A stretch of 64,000 bases of DNA from Alphaproteobacteria bacterium AO1-B. GTDB lineage: Bacteria; Pseudomonadota; Alphaproteobacteria; Rhizobiales; Stappiaceae. Numbering within the stretch: position 1 is the stretch's first letter; every line of letters begins with the position of its first letter. This document shows, one piece after another, positions 12,061 to 22,129 of the stretch. Location of the stretch: NCBI GenBank assembly GCA_001890945.1, contig MLAX01000003.1, positions 310,001-374,000 on the forward strand. Direction: 5' to 3'. A model generated the notes under the pieces. That model ran no database searches. It saw only the letters and a program-made list of their open reading frames with translations, and was not told where the DNA came from. Made by a program: the position numbers and the translations under genes.

Positions 12061-14121
12061 ATGAAACGGATTAAAGTACAGATTCTGGTATTGGCGTTGG
12101 TGCCAATGCTCGCGGTGGTCGGTTTTGCAGGCTTCTCAGTCTATGAAACAAAGGTTCAGCTGTCGCATCATGAGTTCATGCGTCCATTGACGCGCATTGC
12201 AGAAGATGCCGGAAATGTCATCCATGAACTGCAAAAAGAACGCGGCATGACCGTCGGCATGATCCGTTCCGATTATGCAGCCGAGAACATGGCGAGACTA
12301 AAGAGCCAGCGCCCCGTAACAGATGCGGCCGTCAAAGTTTTTGACGATCATTTGGCAGCCATTGATCTCAACGATGCGTACACACTTGAAGAATTGCGCA
12401 AAGTGGGCAAAGCGGTTCATGAAGTGGAAGGCTTCCGGAAACGGATTGATGGCCGCGCTATGTCAGCGCCGGAAGTGGTCGCCTCGTATACCAAAGAGAT
12501 ACATGCGCTTATTCACCTGATTGGTCTTGCGATCGAAGCAAGCCCGTCGCCAGAAATCACGTCAGAGCTGTTCCCCTTCATTGCTCTTGTTGAAGCGAAA
12601 GAAGCCGGTGGCCTCGAGCGCGCACTCGGTGCCGGCATGTTGAACGAATTTGCTCTCAACAATGAAGTGAACTTTGGTGTCTACAAAAGGTTCATGGCTA
12701 AGTACGGCGCTGAACAAGCATTCCTGTCGGAATTCAACGCAATTGCTCTGCCGGAACAAAAAGCATTGTTCGCGGAAACTGTGAAAGGCCCAGCTGTCGA
12801 CACAGTGAAAAAATGGCGCCCAATTCTCCAGGATCTTCCTTCAAGCGGTGACGCACAGGGGATCACGGGCAGTGATTGGTTCGCAACGGCCACTCAGCGT
12901 TTGAATCTGATCAAGTCAGTCTCCGATGAGTTGATACGCCGTGCAGAAGCTGCTGCTGATGCAGACACTGCAGCGCTCGCAGCTCAGCTTCTGTATATAT
13001 CTGTTTTTGCCGTAATTGTGGTGCTTGGCAGCGGGGGTCTTGCCGCCTATGAAGTGTTGTCAATCTCCAAGCTCCTGCAGCGCCAGCGTGACACCATCTC
13101 AAGTCTTGCAGAAGGTAAGATTGATATCCAAGTGGCCTACACGGACCGTCCGGATGAGATCGGAGATATTGCCCGGTCTGCAGAAGTCTTCCGGGACAAT
13201 CTGATCAAACAACGCGCTCTGGAAGAAGAAGCGGAGAAGGGCCGAATTCAGCGGCGCAAACGGAACGCCCATCTGGAAGCTGCGATCAAACAGTTTGAAG
13301 ATGAGGTCTCCGCGGTTCAGCACCAACTGAAGAACGAAACCCATGAAGTCAGTCAATCTGCCGGCCATATGGTTCAGATTGCAGGCCATGCTTCAGAAAG
13401 CGCGAGTGCTGCCAATGCAGCGACTGAAGAAGCGACGACCAACGTCCAAACTGTAGCGTCCGCCGCAGCAGAACTGTCCGCCTCCATCAGTGAGATTACG
13501 CGCCAAGCAAATACGGCCATGGATATCTCTGGAACTGCGTCTGATGCTGCGTTGGCTGCTGACCGGGATGTCTCCGTCCTTGCTGAAACAGCGGACAAGA
13601 TTGGTGAGGTGGTCGAAATCATTCGGGCAATTGCAGAGCAGACCAACCTCTTGGCGCTGAATGCTACGATTGAGGCCGCGCGGGCCGGGGAGGCCGGCAA
13701 AGGCTTCGCTGTGGTTGCGGCCGAAGTGAAAGAGTTGTCAACACAAACGGCCAAGGCGACAGACGAGATTGCCAGCCAGATCACCGGCATTCAGGGCTCG
13801 ACCCAAAAATCTGTCGCGGCCATCCGGTCCATTGTCGAGCAGATTGAGCAAGTGCAGTCGGTGACCAGCACGATTGCAGCGTCTGTGGAAGAACAGAACC
13901 TTGCAACAAGCGAGATTACGCAGAGCATTACACTGGCTTCAGATGGTGCGACGGCTGCAGCCTCGAATGTTGCTGGTGTCTCCGGGTCGATCGATCAGAC
14001 CCGCGAACAATCCCAGGCAATGAGCCAATCTGCCGATCAACTCGGTAAGGTAGCCAGCAGTCTATCGGGGGCTGTCAGCCACTTCCTGGAGCAGGTGCGC
14101 AAAGAAGACGAGGCCGCATAA
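12061..14121 (+). CDS. Methyl-accepting chemotaxis protein with NIT sensor domain
   Basis: Membrane chemoreceptor. A first membrane segment at residues 8-30 is followed by a long helical periplasmic region containing [12 protein letters not shown] and later [16 protein letters not shown]. These are hallmarks of NIT domains (PF08376), first described in nitrate- and nitrite-responsive proteins. The second membrane segment lies near residues 312-335. HAMP and the methyl-accepting domain follow, including the conserved tip ([20 protein letters not shown]). The C-terminus has no CheR-tethering pentapeptide. No chemotaxis operon is adjacent, so this is a stand-alone receptor; the ligand is a family-based guess. 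Confidence 0.9.
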   Translation: MKRIKVQILVLALVPMLAVVGFAGFSVYETKVQLSHHEFMRPLTRIAEDAGNVIHELQKERGMTVGMIRSDYAAENMARLKSQRPVTDAAVKVFDDHLAAIDLNDAYTLEELRKVGKAVHEVEGFRKRIDGRAMSAPEVVASYTKEIHALIHLIGLAIEASPSPEITSELFPFIALVEAKEAGGLERALGAGMLNEFALNNEVNFGVYKRFMAKYGAEQAFLSEFNAIALPEQKALFAETVKGPAVDTVKKWRPILQDLPSSGDAQGITGSDWFATATQRLNLIKSVSDELIRRAEAAADADTAALAAQLLYISVFAVIVVLGSGGLAAYEVLSISKLLQRQRDTISSLAEGKIDIQVAYTDRPDEIGDIARSAEVFRDNLIKQRALEEEAEKGRIQRRKRNAHLEAAIKQFEDEVSAVQHQLKNETHEVSQSAGHMVQIAGHASESASAANAATEEATTNVQTVASAAAELSASISEITRQANTAMDISGTASDAALAADRDVSVLAETADKIGEVVEIIRAIAEQTNLLALNATIEAARAGEAGKGFAVVAAEVKELSTQTAKATDEIASQITGIQGSTQKSVAAIRSIVEQIEQVQSVTSTIAASVEEQNLATSEITQSITLASDGATAAASNVAGVSGSIDQTREQSQAMSQSADQLGKVASSLSGAVSHFLEQVRKEDEAA

Positions 14122-14146
14122 CCCGCTCGACTTTTTGGAGTTTAAG

Positions 14147-14181
14147 GAAAAACCGCCCGGACAGTGTCCGGGCGGTTTTTG
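14147..14181. terminator. Bidirectional terminator between chemoreceptor and pepP-like gene
   Basis: A long near-perfect palindrome (AAAACCGCCCGGACA/TGTCCGGGCGGTTTT) with A and T runs outside the GC-rich stem. It serves both convergent genes. Confidence 0.9.
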
Positions 14182-14202
14182 TTTGTGATGGAAGGCTTTT
14201 GC

Positions 14203-16017
14203 TCAGAGCTCTTCGGTCGCCTGTTCCAGCCAGATCCGGTCTTTGGCGGCCAGCAATGGCCCGATTTCGGACCGGACCCGCTGATGGTACCGGTTGAGCC
14301 AGGAACGCTCGTCGCTCGTCAGCATTCCGGGAACAATCAACCGCCGGTCAAACGGGACCAGTGTGATCGTCTCAAACCCGAGCATCGGCCGCTCGCCGCC
14401 TGGAATATTCTTCGGTGCGGTGACGATTTCGAGGTTCTCCAGGCGAATTCCGTATTCACCGGCGGGATAGTAGCCTGGCTCGTTGGACAGGATCATGCCC
14501 GGCTTCAGCGGCACATGGCCGGTCTTGGCGATGCGCTGCGGACCTTCGTGGACACCGAGGTACGTGCCGACGCCGTGACCTGTGCCGTGATCGAAATCGA
14601 GGCCGGCTTTCCAAAGATCAATGCGCGCAAGGGTATCCAGCTGGGCACCGGTCGTGCCTTCCGGAAACTTCGCGGTCGAGATGGCAATGTGGCCCTTCAG
14701 CACCAGCGTGTAGTGCTTTTTCATCTCCTCGCTCACCGTGCCGACGGCGAGCGTCCGGGTGATGTCGGTGGTGCCGTCGATATACTGCGCGCCGGAATCA
14801 ATCAGGAATGGCTTGTCTTGCGGGATCTTCAGATTGCTGGTGCGGCTGACCCGGTAGTGGCAGATCGCCCCGTTCGGTCCGGCCCCGGAAATCGTATCGA
14901 AGGAGATGTCCTTTAGCTCACCTGTTGCCGCGCGGAACTCTTCCAGTTTTTCCGCGGCCCCGATCTCGTCCAGCTCACCCTTGGCGACTTCTTTATCGAA
15001 CCAGCAGAGGAAGGAGATGTAGGCCGCCGCATCGCGGACATGCGCTTTCCGGGCGCCGTTCAGCTCGACGTCGTTCTTGACGGCTTTCGGTAAAAGAACA
15101 GGATCAGAGGCTTCAACGAGCGTGCCACCGGCATCTGTGATGGCTTCTGCAATGCCGATCCCGGCAAGAGACGGATCGATGATGACCTTCTTCCCTTCCG
15201 TGCCGAGTGTTTTCAGTCCGCCTTGAAAATCGGCCGGCTCTGAAATCTCGGTCAAATCGGCGAGGGCATCGCGCACGGAGTTGGAGAGCTTCCGGCCATC
15301 AATGTAAAGCGAGGGTTTGCCTTCTGCCGGAACGGTCGCAAACGACAGCGGCAGTGGTGTGTGCGTGACATCCGAGCCGCGGATGTTGAACAGCCAGGCA
15401 ATGGAATCCGGCTGTGTGAGGACACACGCGTCGGCTTTCTTGTCCTGAATGGCTTTCTGGATCTCGGCGATCTTGTCTTCCGACCCACGGCCTGCAAGCT
15501 CCGTCGGATACAGCATGACCTGACCGATCGGTGGCTCCGGGCGATCCGCCCAAACCGCATCAACTGGGTTGTCTTGCAAAGTGATCAGTTCAGCCCCGGC
15601 CTCTTTACAGATCTCCCGCAATCGGCGGACTTCCCGCACGGTGTGCAGCATGGCGTCGATACCGAGTTTTTGGCCCGGCTTGAGGCGTGCGGCCAGCCAC
15701 TCCGTCACCGGTTCGGTGATCAGATGTTGGGCCGGAAACACGTCCATGTCGACCTGTTCGCGCACTTGGATGGTGTAGCGGCCATCGACGAAAACGGCAG
15801 CGTCTTCGCCCAAAACTGCCGCCATACCGGCGGATCCGGTGAAGCCCGTCAACCACTGCAAACGGCAGTCATGCGGCGGGACATATTCCCCCTGGTGCGC
15901 ATCGGCGCGGGGAATCAAGAAACCATCAAGGCCCAGACGCTTGAGTTCGGCTCTGAGAAGCGCTGCATGCGGCGCCCCGCAGGAAGGATCACTGAGATCG
16001 TCAAAATTCTGAAACAT
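14203..16017 (-). CDS. Aminopeptidase P family protein (Xaa-Pro aminopeptidase, M24B)
   Basis: Dinuclear metallopeptidase that removes an N-terminal residue preceding proline. The large form (604 residues) has two creatinase-like N-terminal domains and a C-terminal pita-bread domain. Metal ligands can be read in order: the two Asp in DGTTDITR, the His in GTGHGVGTYLGVHEGP, and the Glu in SNEPGYY and in RLENLE. I chose the ATG at 16017 (MFQNFDDLSD); an in-frame TTG would add 12 residues. The enzyme is probably cytosolic, since no signal peptide is visible. Confidence 0.92.
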   Translation of the reverse strand: MFQNFDDLSDPSCGAPHAALLRAELKRLGLDGFLIPRADAHQGEYVPPHDCRLQWLTGFTGSAGMAAVLGEDAAVFVDGRYTIQVREQVDMDVFPAQHLITEPVTEWLAARLKPGQKLGIDAMLHTVREVRRLREICKEAGAELITLQDNPVDAVWADRPEPPIGQVMLYPTELAGRGSEDKIAEIQKAIQDKKADACVLTQPDSIAWLFNIRGSDVTHTPLPLSFATVPAEGKPSLYIDGRKLSNSVRDALADLTEISEPADFQGGLKTLGTEGKKVIIDPSLAGIGIAEAITDAGGTLVEASDPVLLPKAVKNDVELNGARKAHVRDAAAYISFLCWFDKEVAKGELDEIGAAEKLEEFRAATGELKDISFDTISGAGPNGAICHYRVSRTSNLKIPQDKPFLIDSGAQYIDGTTDITRTLAVGTVSEEMKKHYTLVLKGHIAISTAKFPEGTTGAQLDTLARIDLWKAGLDFDHGTGHGVGTYLGVHEGPQRIAKTGHVPLKPGMILSNEPGYYPAGEYGIRLENLEIVTAPKNIPGGERPMLGFETITLVPFDRRLIVPGMLTSDERSWLNRYHQRVRSEIGPLLAAKDRIWLEQATEEL

Positions 16018-16268
16018 GGCGGCAAAACTAAAAGGGGTCCATGACGCAATCAAGTCGGATAATTATTTCTTGAAAAGATTGGATATGGGAATTTTCGTTT
16101 CGAAAATGTGCAATGCACAAATCATTTCGCATATGCGAAATGTGCAGGGCTGGCATGCAGATCGCCCCCTACCTAAACCGCGCATCCACGATCATATTAA
16201 CTGCGAACAAGCTAATAAAGACGTTTCTCCCTAGGGAAGCTCTTAAACTTCGAATGGGATTAAAGACA

Positions 16269-16472
16269 ATGACCATCGCAACGACTACATCCACACGCGC
16301 TTCTGGCGGCTTCATGCGCCGCGCTTTCGACCGGATGATCGAAGCCCGCTCCGTACAGGCCCGCCGTTATGTCAACGGCTACCTGCTGTCACTCGATGAC
16401 GCGACCCTTTCTGCCCACGGTTACGATCGTGAGCAGCTGGAACGCGAAGGTTCTGCGACCAGCGCGTTCTAA
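16269..16472 (+). CDS. DUF1127 (YjiS-like) small protein
   Basis: A 67-residue basic protein. Its second half (RRYVNGYLLSLDDATLSAHGYDREQLER) matches the pattern of DUF1127: an arginine-rich helix, then a 'LsDdtLrdiGl.R.di' helix. Small DUF1127 proteins have been linked in alphaproteobacteria to RNA and phosphate/carbon adaptation, but no activity can be read here. The ATG at 16269 was preferred over longer upstream in-frame starts because family similarity lies entirely downstream. A strong terminator follows, so the gene is monocistronic. Confidence 0.75.
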   Translation: MTIATTTSTRASGGFMRRAFDRMIEARSVQARRYVNGYLLSLDDATLSAHGYDREQLEREGSATSAF

Positions 16473-16498
16473 GCCGCTGAAAGAATAACTGTGCACGA

Positions 16499-16540
16499 TA
16501 AAAGACCCCGCTGGTTCAACCGGCGGGGTCTTTTCGTTTC
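16499..16540. terminator. Terminator after the DUF1127 gene
   Basis: The stem AAAAGACCCCGC/GCGGGGTCTTTT with an 11-base loop begins 27 bases after the stop. It lies between convergent genes, so it could also end prmA transcription. Confidence 0.88.
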
Positions 16541-16555
16541 TCCTAGGAAATAGCC

Positions 16556-17446
16556 TTACGCGTGTTTGCGGCCGCGGACCAGCGTGAGCGTGAGCCAGCC
16601 GTCCTTTTCCCGGCGGCGGTCCAGGACAAATCCCTGGCATCCATAGGCAAACAGGATCCGCGGTCCATCTTCAATCCGCAAACCGGACAAGACCAGCGTG
16701 GACGTTGGTGTCATCCGCGCGCAAATGGATTTCGACATCTTCATCAAGGGCCGGGCCAGAATATTGGCGATAACCAGATCGAACGGGCCATAGAGGTTGA
16801 AGCGCCGGTCTTCCACGCCATTGGCGGTGAAACCGGTCACGAGATGACGGGCACCGTTGAGCCGCGCGTTTTCCAGAGCAGTCTGCGTTGCAATCGGATC
16901 AATGTCGGTCGCCAACACCTGCTGGCGGGCTTTCAAGGCTGCGGCAATTGCCAAAACACCTGTTCCCGTCCCGAGATCCAGAATACTGTTGTACTCGCGC
17001 ATCGACAACAGCCGGTCGATCTCCTCCAGGCATCCGGCGGTGGTTCCGTGGTGGCCGGTTCCAAAGGCAAGGGCGGCCTCGATTTCAAGGCCAATCGCGC
17101 CCCCCGGCACCTTGTCGCGATCGTGACTGCCGTGGACGAGAAAGCGCCCGGCGCGGACCGGCTTCAGGCCTTCCAGGCTTTTTTCCACCCAGTTGATATC
17201 CGGCAGTTCTTCGGCTTCCAGCGGCGCGGCGAATGCATCAGCGCCGACCCGGTCGCGAACCAGTGCGGCTGCTTCGTCCGGCTCCATGCCGAAAAGCAGG
17301 ATCTCGGCAGACCAGATCTTCCCGTCCTTGGAATCTTCGTAGATCGTGACTGGATTGCCCTCGTCCTCGAAGGCCCGTTCCAGGATTTCGGAGATCCGTT
17401 TGGCTTCGAGTTCTTCCGCCGTGATCTTGACCCGGATGGTTTTCAT
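16556..17446 (-). CDS. prmA: Ribosomal protein L11 methyltransferase
   Basis: SAM-dependent methyltransferase that trimethylates ribosomal protein L11. The N-terminal substrate-binding domain is followed by the Rossmann methyltransferase domain with motif I DLGTGTGVLAIAA and the post-motif DIDPIA. A GTGHHGTT segment typical of PrmA stands before motif I. Translation is placed at the ATG at 17446 (MKTIRVKIT); a GTG three codons upstream is also possible. The 296-residue length is normal. It is convergent with the DUF1127 gene and divergent from the TPR protein. Confidence 0.93.
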   Translation of the reverse strand: MKTIRVKITAEELEAKRISEILERAFEDEGNPVTIYEDSKDGKIWSAEILLFGMEPDEAAALVRDRVGADAFAAPLEAEELPDINWVEKSLEGLKPVRAGRFLVHGSHDRDKVPGGAIGLEIEAALAFGTGHHGTTAGCLEEIDRLLSMREYNSILDLGTGTGVLAIAAALKARQQVLATDIDPIATQTALENARLNGARHLVTGFTANGVEDRRFNLYGPFDLVIANILARPLMKMSKSICARMTPTSTLVLSGLRIEDGPRILFAYGCQGFVLDRRREKDGWLTLTLVRGRKHA

Positions 17447-17630
17447 GAAAGGCACGCCTTCGGTTGAGGTGTCGGTTGGCTTGTTAGCTTGATTCAGCGG
17501 TATAGCCGGAGGGAAAAACCCCTGCCAGTCTCTTTTTTGTTTTCACGATAAAACCCCCTGGATCTGGCGAAACAGCCCGCCTGCCATAGGTTTTTACTAA
17601 AGCGCCCGACGGTACCAAGGGAGATCCACT

Positions 17631-18209
17631 ATGCAGGCAAGCGCAATCCTTCAGTCCCGCTGCATCTTGCCGACAGTTGCATTTCTGCTCTGTCTTGTCT
17701 TTTTTGGCACAGCGAGGCCGGTACAGGCGGGTAATCTCCCGGATCAACGGCTGTTCGATGCATTGCTTTCCTCGAAGAGCGAAATGGAGGCCCGGATAGT
17801 CGAAGCGGAAATCTGGGAGAGCTGGATTGCGGCCGCCCCATCCGCAGATCTGGAGGCAAAGGTTCGCTCAGCAATGAGCAAACGGCGCGTTGCCGACTAT
17901 GAAGGGGCACTTATGGAGTTAAACAGTGCCTTGGAAACGGCGCCTGATTATGCCGAGGCGTGGAACCAGCGGGCGTTCATCCATTACCTCCAGGGCAAAC
18001 CCGACCGCTCACTTGAAGACATCGAGCGGGTGCTGGAGCTTGAACCCCGACATTTCGGGGCGCTTTCCGGCAAGGGCCGGATCCTGATGGAGCAGGGCAG
18101 GGTCCGGCTCGGCCAGCAGGCTTTGCGGGAGGCGGTTGCCCTCCATCCCTTCATACCCGAACGCTTCCTGTTGATCAGGGAGCAAGAGGAGAAGGGAATT
18201 GATCTTTAA
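17631..18209 (+). CDS. Secreted tetratricopeptide-repeat protein
   Basis: A 192-residue exported protein of unknown role. A signal peptide covers about residues 1-33 (hydrophobic core VAFLLCLVFFG, ending PVQA). From about residue 85 there are three TPR units: YEGALMELNSALETAPDYAEAW, the unit starting YLQGKPDRSLEDI, and the one after GRILMEQG. TPRs mediate protein-protein contacts, so a periplasmic scaffold is likely. GGGAGATCCACT before the ATG supports the start. It ends about 55 bases from the convergent helicase gene. Confidence 0.8.
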   Translation: MQASAILQSRCILPTVAFLLCLVFFGTARPVQAGNLPDQRLFDALLSSKSEMEARIVEAEIWESWIAAAPSADLEAKVRSAMSKRRVADYEGALMELNSALETAPDYAEAWNQRAFIHYLQGKPDRSLEDIERVLELEPRHFGALSGKGRILMEQGRVRLGQQALREAVALHPFIPERFLLIREQEEKGIDL

Positions 18210-18263
18210 GGACTGAAACCGTGGAACCCGTCGGTTGCTGAGGTAGGCAAAGGGCAGCTTTTG

Positions 18264-20702
18264 TCAGTGTCGCTCGACGAAGCTGTCGATGACTTTTTTC
18301 TGGCCGGCCTTTTCAAAATCGATGGTCAGCTTGTTGCCTTCGATCGACTTGATCGCGCCATAGCCGAACTTGATGTGGAACACCCGTTCGCCGACGGAAT
18401 ATTCCGAGGGTGTATCGCTGACGGACTTGGCAACCAGTTCCCCTTCAATGGTGAGCGGACCCTGGCGTTTTTGCCGGGCAGATTGGTAGCCCCGCCCGCC
18501 GCCGTCCGAAAACCCGTTCGAGGATTGGCGCGCCCGTTGAGCCCGTTGCCAGCCGGGCGTCGAATAGCTTCCGGTCTCAAACGCATCCTGACGGTCAAAG
18601 CGCGACGGACCATAGCCGCCACCGCCATACCCGCCGTAGTTGGACGAAGCTTCTGCGATTTCAACGTGTTCAGTTGGCAGTTCATCAAGGAACCTGGACG
18701 GAATGCTCGACTGCCATTGGCCGTGAATGCGCCGGTTGGAGGCAAAGTACAGTTTCGCCCGTTTCTTGGCTCTGGTGATGCCGACATAGGCGAGGCGGCG
18801 TTCTTCTTCTAGGCCTGCGCGGCCACTCTCATCCAGTGCCCGCTGGTGAGGGAACAACCCTTCCTCCCAGCCAGGCAGGAAGACTGTGTCGAATTCCAGG
18901 CCCTTTGCGGAGTGCAACGTCATGATCGAGACGGCGTCTTGCGCATCCGCGCTGTCGCGGTCCATGACGAGGGAGATGTGTTCCAGGAACCCGGCCATGG
19001 ATTCAAACTCTTCCATGGAGCGGATGAGTTCTTTCAGGTTGTCCAGACGGCCCGGGGCCTCGGCCGAGCGGTCTTGCCGCCACATTTCCGTGTAGCCGCT
19101 TTCATCCAGAATGATCTCGGCGAGATCCGTGTGCTTCATGCTGTCGCGCTGGCGCCGCCAGCGTTCGAAATTGTCGAGCACGGTTTTCAGTGAATTGCGC
19201 GGCTTGGGTTTCAGCTCTTCGGAATCGATCAGCTGGCTGGCGGCCTGCATCAAGGGGATGCGCTCGGCCCGTGCCAGTTCATGCACAAGCTTTAGCGTGG
19301 CATCCCCAAGCCCGCGTTTCGGCGTGTTGACGATCCGCTCGAACGCCAGATCGTCCGCCGGCTGCATGACACAGCGGAAATACGCCATGGCATCGCGGAT
19401 TTCCATGCGCTCATAAAAGCGCGGACCGCCAATGACACGGTAATTGAGGCCGAGCGTGACAAATCGATCCTCGAACTCGCGCATCTGGAAGGAGGCGCGG
19501 ACCAGAACGGCCATCTCGTTGAGCGCGTGACCTTTGGTCTGCAGCGCCTCGATTTCATCACCAATCGTCCTGGCTTCTTCTTCTGAATCCCAGACGGAGG
19601 CAACGGACACGAGGTCATGGTCCGGCTCGTGGAAGTCGGTGAAAAGCGTCTTGCCGAGGCGGCCTTCGTTGAAGGAGATAAGATGAGAGGCAGCGGCGAG
19701 AATGTGACTGGTCGAGCGGTAGTTGCGCTCCAGACGGATCACCTCCGCGCCCTTGAAGTCGTGTTCAAAGCGCAGGATGTTGTCGACCTCGGCCCCGCGC
19801 CAGCCATAGATTGACTGATCGTCATCACCGACACAGCAGACATTCGGATTGCCCTGGGCCAGCAGACGAAGCCACAGATACTGGGCGATGTTGGTGTCCT
19901 GATACTCGTCCACCAACATGTAGCGGAAGCGGCGCTGATAATCGGCAAGCACATCCGGCCGGGTCTTGAACAGCGTGATGACGTGGAGCAAGAGATCGCC
20001 AAAATCGGCGGCGTTCAGGATCGACAGGCGTTCCTGGTACTCCTGATAGAGCTTGCGGCCCTTGCCGTTCGCGAAGGCGCGCGCTTCTCCCTCCGGCACC
20101 TGGTCCGGCGTCAGGGCCCGGTTCTTCCAGCCGTCGAGCATGTTGGCAAAGGCGCGGGCGGTCCAGCGCTTGTCGTCGAGCCCTTCAGCCTGAATGATCT
20201 GTTTGATCAGGCGGATCTGGTCGTCGGTATCCAGAATGGAAAAGCCGGATTTCAAGCCCACCAGTTCGGCATGTTTTCGAAGGATTTTCACGCAGATGGA
20301 GTGGAATGTGCCGAGCCAGGCCATGCCCTCCACATTGCCACCGACAAACCCCGCAATGCGCTCCTTCATTTCGCGGGCGGCCTTGTTGGTGAAGGTCACG
20401 GCCAGAATTTCGTGAGGACGTGCCAGACCGGAGGCCAGGATATGCGCGATCCGGGTTGTCAAAACCCGTGTCTTGCCGGTGCCGGCGCCCGCCAGAACCA
20501 GGACAGGCCCCTCGGTCGTTTCCACGGCAAGGCGCTGTTCGGGATTGAGACCAGTCAGATAGTCGGGCGCCCGGCGGGCCGCCATGGCCCGCGCTGCAAT
20601 GCCGCCACCAGGTGGTGGTGCAACAGGTGGAGCTTCCGCCCGCGTCCCGATGGGTTGAAAAGGATCGTCAAAGGGATCGTCATACCCGTCCGGGTCGGTC
20701 AT
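18264..20702 (-). CDS. ATP-dependent DNA helicase UvrD/PcrA type
   Basis: Superfamily 1A 3'-5' helicase for repair and replication. Walker A AGAGTGKTR is at residues 71-79 and the Q motif LNPEQRLAV lies just before it. The DEXX box LVDEYQDTN sits near residue 265, followed by GDDDQSIYGWRGA. C-terminal motifs include MTLHSAKGLEFD and YVGITRAKK. The tail, rich in Gly/Tyr/Ser, ends in a tudor-like segment (GERVFHIKFGYG). Size (812 residues) and tail point to UvrD/PcrA rather than Rep. Confidence 0.92.
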   Translation of the reverse strand: MTDPDGYDDPFDDPFQPIGTRAEAPPVAPPPGGGIAARAMAARRAPDYLTGLNPEQRLAVETTEGPVLVLAGAGTGKTRVLTTRIAHILASGLARPHEILAVTFTNKAAREMKERIAGFVGGNVEGMAWLGTFHSICVKILRKHAELVGLKSGFSILDTDDQIRLIKQIIQAEGLDDKRWTARAFANMLDGWKNRALTPDQVPEGEARAFANGKGRKLYQEYQERLSILNAADFGDLLLHVITLFKTRPDVLADYQRRFRYMLVDEYQDTNIAQYLWLRLLAQGNPNVCCVGDDDQSIYGWRGAEVDNILRFEHDFKGAEVIRLERNYRSTSHILAAASHLISFNEGRLGKTLFTDFHEPDHDLVSVASVWDSEEEARTIGDEIEALQTKGHALNEMAVLVRASFQMREFEDRFVTLGLNYRVIGGPRFYERMEIRDAMAYFRCVMQPADDLAFERIVNTPKRGLGDATLKLVHELARAERIPLMQAASQLIDSEELKPKPRNSLKTVLDNFERWRRQRDSMKHTDLAEIILDESGYTEMWRQDRSAEAPGRLDNLKELIRSMEEFESMAGFLEHISLVMDRDSADAQDAVSIMTLHSAKGLEFDTVFLPGWEEGLFPHQRALDESGRAGLEEERRLAYVGITRAKKRAKLYFASNRRIHGQWQSSIPSRFLDELPTEHVEIAEASSNYGGYGGGGYGPSRFDRQDAFETGSYSTPGWQRAQRARQSSNGFSDGGGRGYQSARQKRQGPLTIEGELVAKSVSDTPSEYSVGERVFHIKFGYGAIKSIEGNKLTIDFEKAGQKKVIDSFVERH

Positions 20703-20822
20703 GGTTTATCGGTCCGGTTAAAAGCGCTTTGGAGAACAATATAGCAACAAATGCGGCGCTGGCGAGACGCGATAGGCGGATTTGGTGGGGATAGTTCTCG
20801 CGAACAGCGAACCTTTCACGCC

Positions 20823-20842
20823 GTCCCGGCGCAGGCCGGGAC
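20823..20842. repeat. REP-like palindrome
   Basis: The stem GTCCCGGC/GCCGGGAC with a 4-base loop is followed by CCAGTAGCC. The same core occurs at 27226-27246, and a related ccagta-type flank appears at 27292-27393. This marks a dispersed intergenic repeat. Confidence 0.6.
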
Positions 20843-20957
20843 CCAGTAGCCTGGTTCCTCGATTGCAAAAGCATCACACAGGCGTTTGCGACTGTTTTAC
20901 CCTTTAGGTTGTAACGTCTGGACGCATTCGTCTTTGCGTCCTTGTCTTGGGGGAACC

Positions 20958-22088
20958 ATGCTTCTGAATTATCGTGTCTTTTTGCGTTCCGTGTCCCCGA
21001 TCATCGTGCTGATCAGTGCAATGATACTGGTTGTATCGCCCGGTGCCGCGCAGGAGGCGGGTCAAGCACCGGAAGCGGCAAGCGGCGAAGCGCCGCTGAC
21101 GGTTGGCGTTCGGGTGAGCCCGCCTTTCGTGATGCAAACGGCTGATGGATATTCCGGCATGGCGATCGAGCTTTGGGAAGAGCTCGCAGCTGCTGCCGGC
21201 CTCGAGTATCAGTACGAGCCGTACCCCAATGTGCGGGCCTTGATCGACGCGACTGCGGAGGGGCAAACAGATGCTGCGATCTCGAACCTGACCATCACAA
21301 AGGCGCGTTTGGAGAAAATGGATTTCACCCAGCCCTGGTTCGATTCAGGTCTGCGCATCATGGTCGGCTCTACCGGATCAACCAGCTTCTGGGAAGTGGT
21401 CAACGGGCTTCAGGAGGCGGGTTTCCTGAAGGCCTACGGCTGGCTCGCGTTTGTCATTGTGGTGGCTACGCTTCTCATGACCCTTTTTGACCGCCGGTTC
21501 GACAAGTCCTTCTCGCAGAAGTGGCCCGATGGTCTGGCGGATAGTTTTTATTCGGTTATGTCTGTCGTGACCTCCGGAAAGGCGCCTTCGCGCAAGAACC
21601 TGTTTGGTTGGATCGGGCGTGTTTGGCAGGCGATCTGGCTGGTTTGCGGTTTGGCGGTGATGGCGTTCATTACGTCTTCAGTCACAAGCGTCATGACCAC
21701 CTTGTCGCTCAACAATCAGATCCAGAGTGTCGCCGACTTGCCGGGCAAGGTCGTCGGTGTGTTCGACGGCAGTGTCGGCGAAGACTATTCACGCGAGCAG
21801 GGATGGTCGGTGATTGCGTTTGATGGCCTCGATGAAGCTGTCGAAGCATTAAGCGATGGCGAAATTGACGCGTTTGTCGGCGATGCACCGACTTTGGAAT
21901 ACTACGATCACACCAATCCCAACGCGGATGTGGAGGTGGTTGGGCCGCTCTTTGATCCGAACAAATACGGGTTTGCACTGTCGCTGCGCAGCCCTTACAC
22001 CCGCACGATCAACATTGAGCTGCTTGCGGCCAAGGAAGCCGGAAAAGTTGAAGATCTGCGGGTGGAGTATCTCGGGCCGCGGGAATAG
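20958..22088 (+). CDS. Ionotropic glutamate receptor-like channel (periplasmic binding domain split by a pore)
   Basis: A 376-residue protein with a signal peptide (about residues 1-31), then an amino-acid-binding-type lobe (TVGVRVSPPF, then ISNLTITKARLEKMDFTQPW). Next come a membrane segment (WLAFVIVVATLLMTLF), a re-entrant pore-like stretch (DGLADSFYSVMSVVTSGKAP), another membrane segment (WLVCGLAVMAFITSSVTSV) and the second binding lobe. This S1-M1-P-M2-S2 order is that of prokaryotic GluR0-like channels, not of soluble ABC binding proteins. The GYG-type potassium filter is absent. GGGG lies before the ATG at 20958; a longer start at 20886 was rejected. Confidence 0.78.
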   Translation: MLLNYRVFLRSVSPIIVLISAMILVVSPGAAQEAGQAPEAASGEAPLTVGVRVSPPFVMQTADGYSGMAIELWEELAAAAGLEYQYEPYPNVRALIDATAEGQTDAAISNLTITKARLEKMDFTQPWFDSGLRIMVGSTGSTSFWEVVNGLQEAGFLKAYGWLAFVIVVATLLMTLFDRRFDKSFSQKWPDGLADSFYSVMSVVTSGKAPSRKNLFGWIGRVWQAIWLVCGLAVMAFITSSVTSVMTTLSLNNQIQSVADLPGKVVGVFDGSVGEDYSREQGWSVIAFDGLDEAVEALSDGEIDAFVGDAPTLEYYDHTNPNADVEVVGPLFDPNKYGFALSLRSPYTRTINIELLAAKEAGKVEDLRVEYLGPRE

Positions 22089-22129
22089 CTGTTGCCGGGT
22101 TCCAGCTTGGCTAAAGCAATAAGGTTGGA

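Noticed and set aside
14164..14916. A 250-codon plus-strand frame after the chemoreceptor
   Set aside because: Antisense to the aminopeptidase P gene and begins inside the terminator.
20958..22088. Reading the channel-like gene as an ABC transporter binding protein
   Set aside because: Two membrane segments and a pore-like loop interrupt the binding domain, which soluble binding proteins lack.
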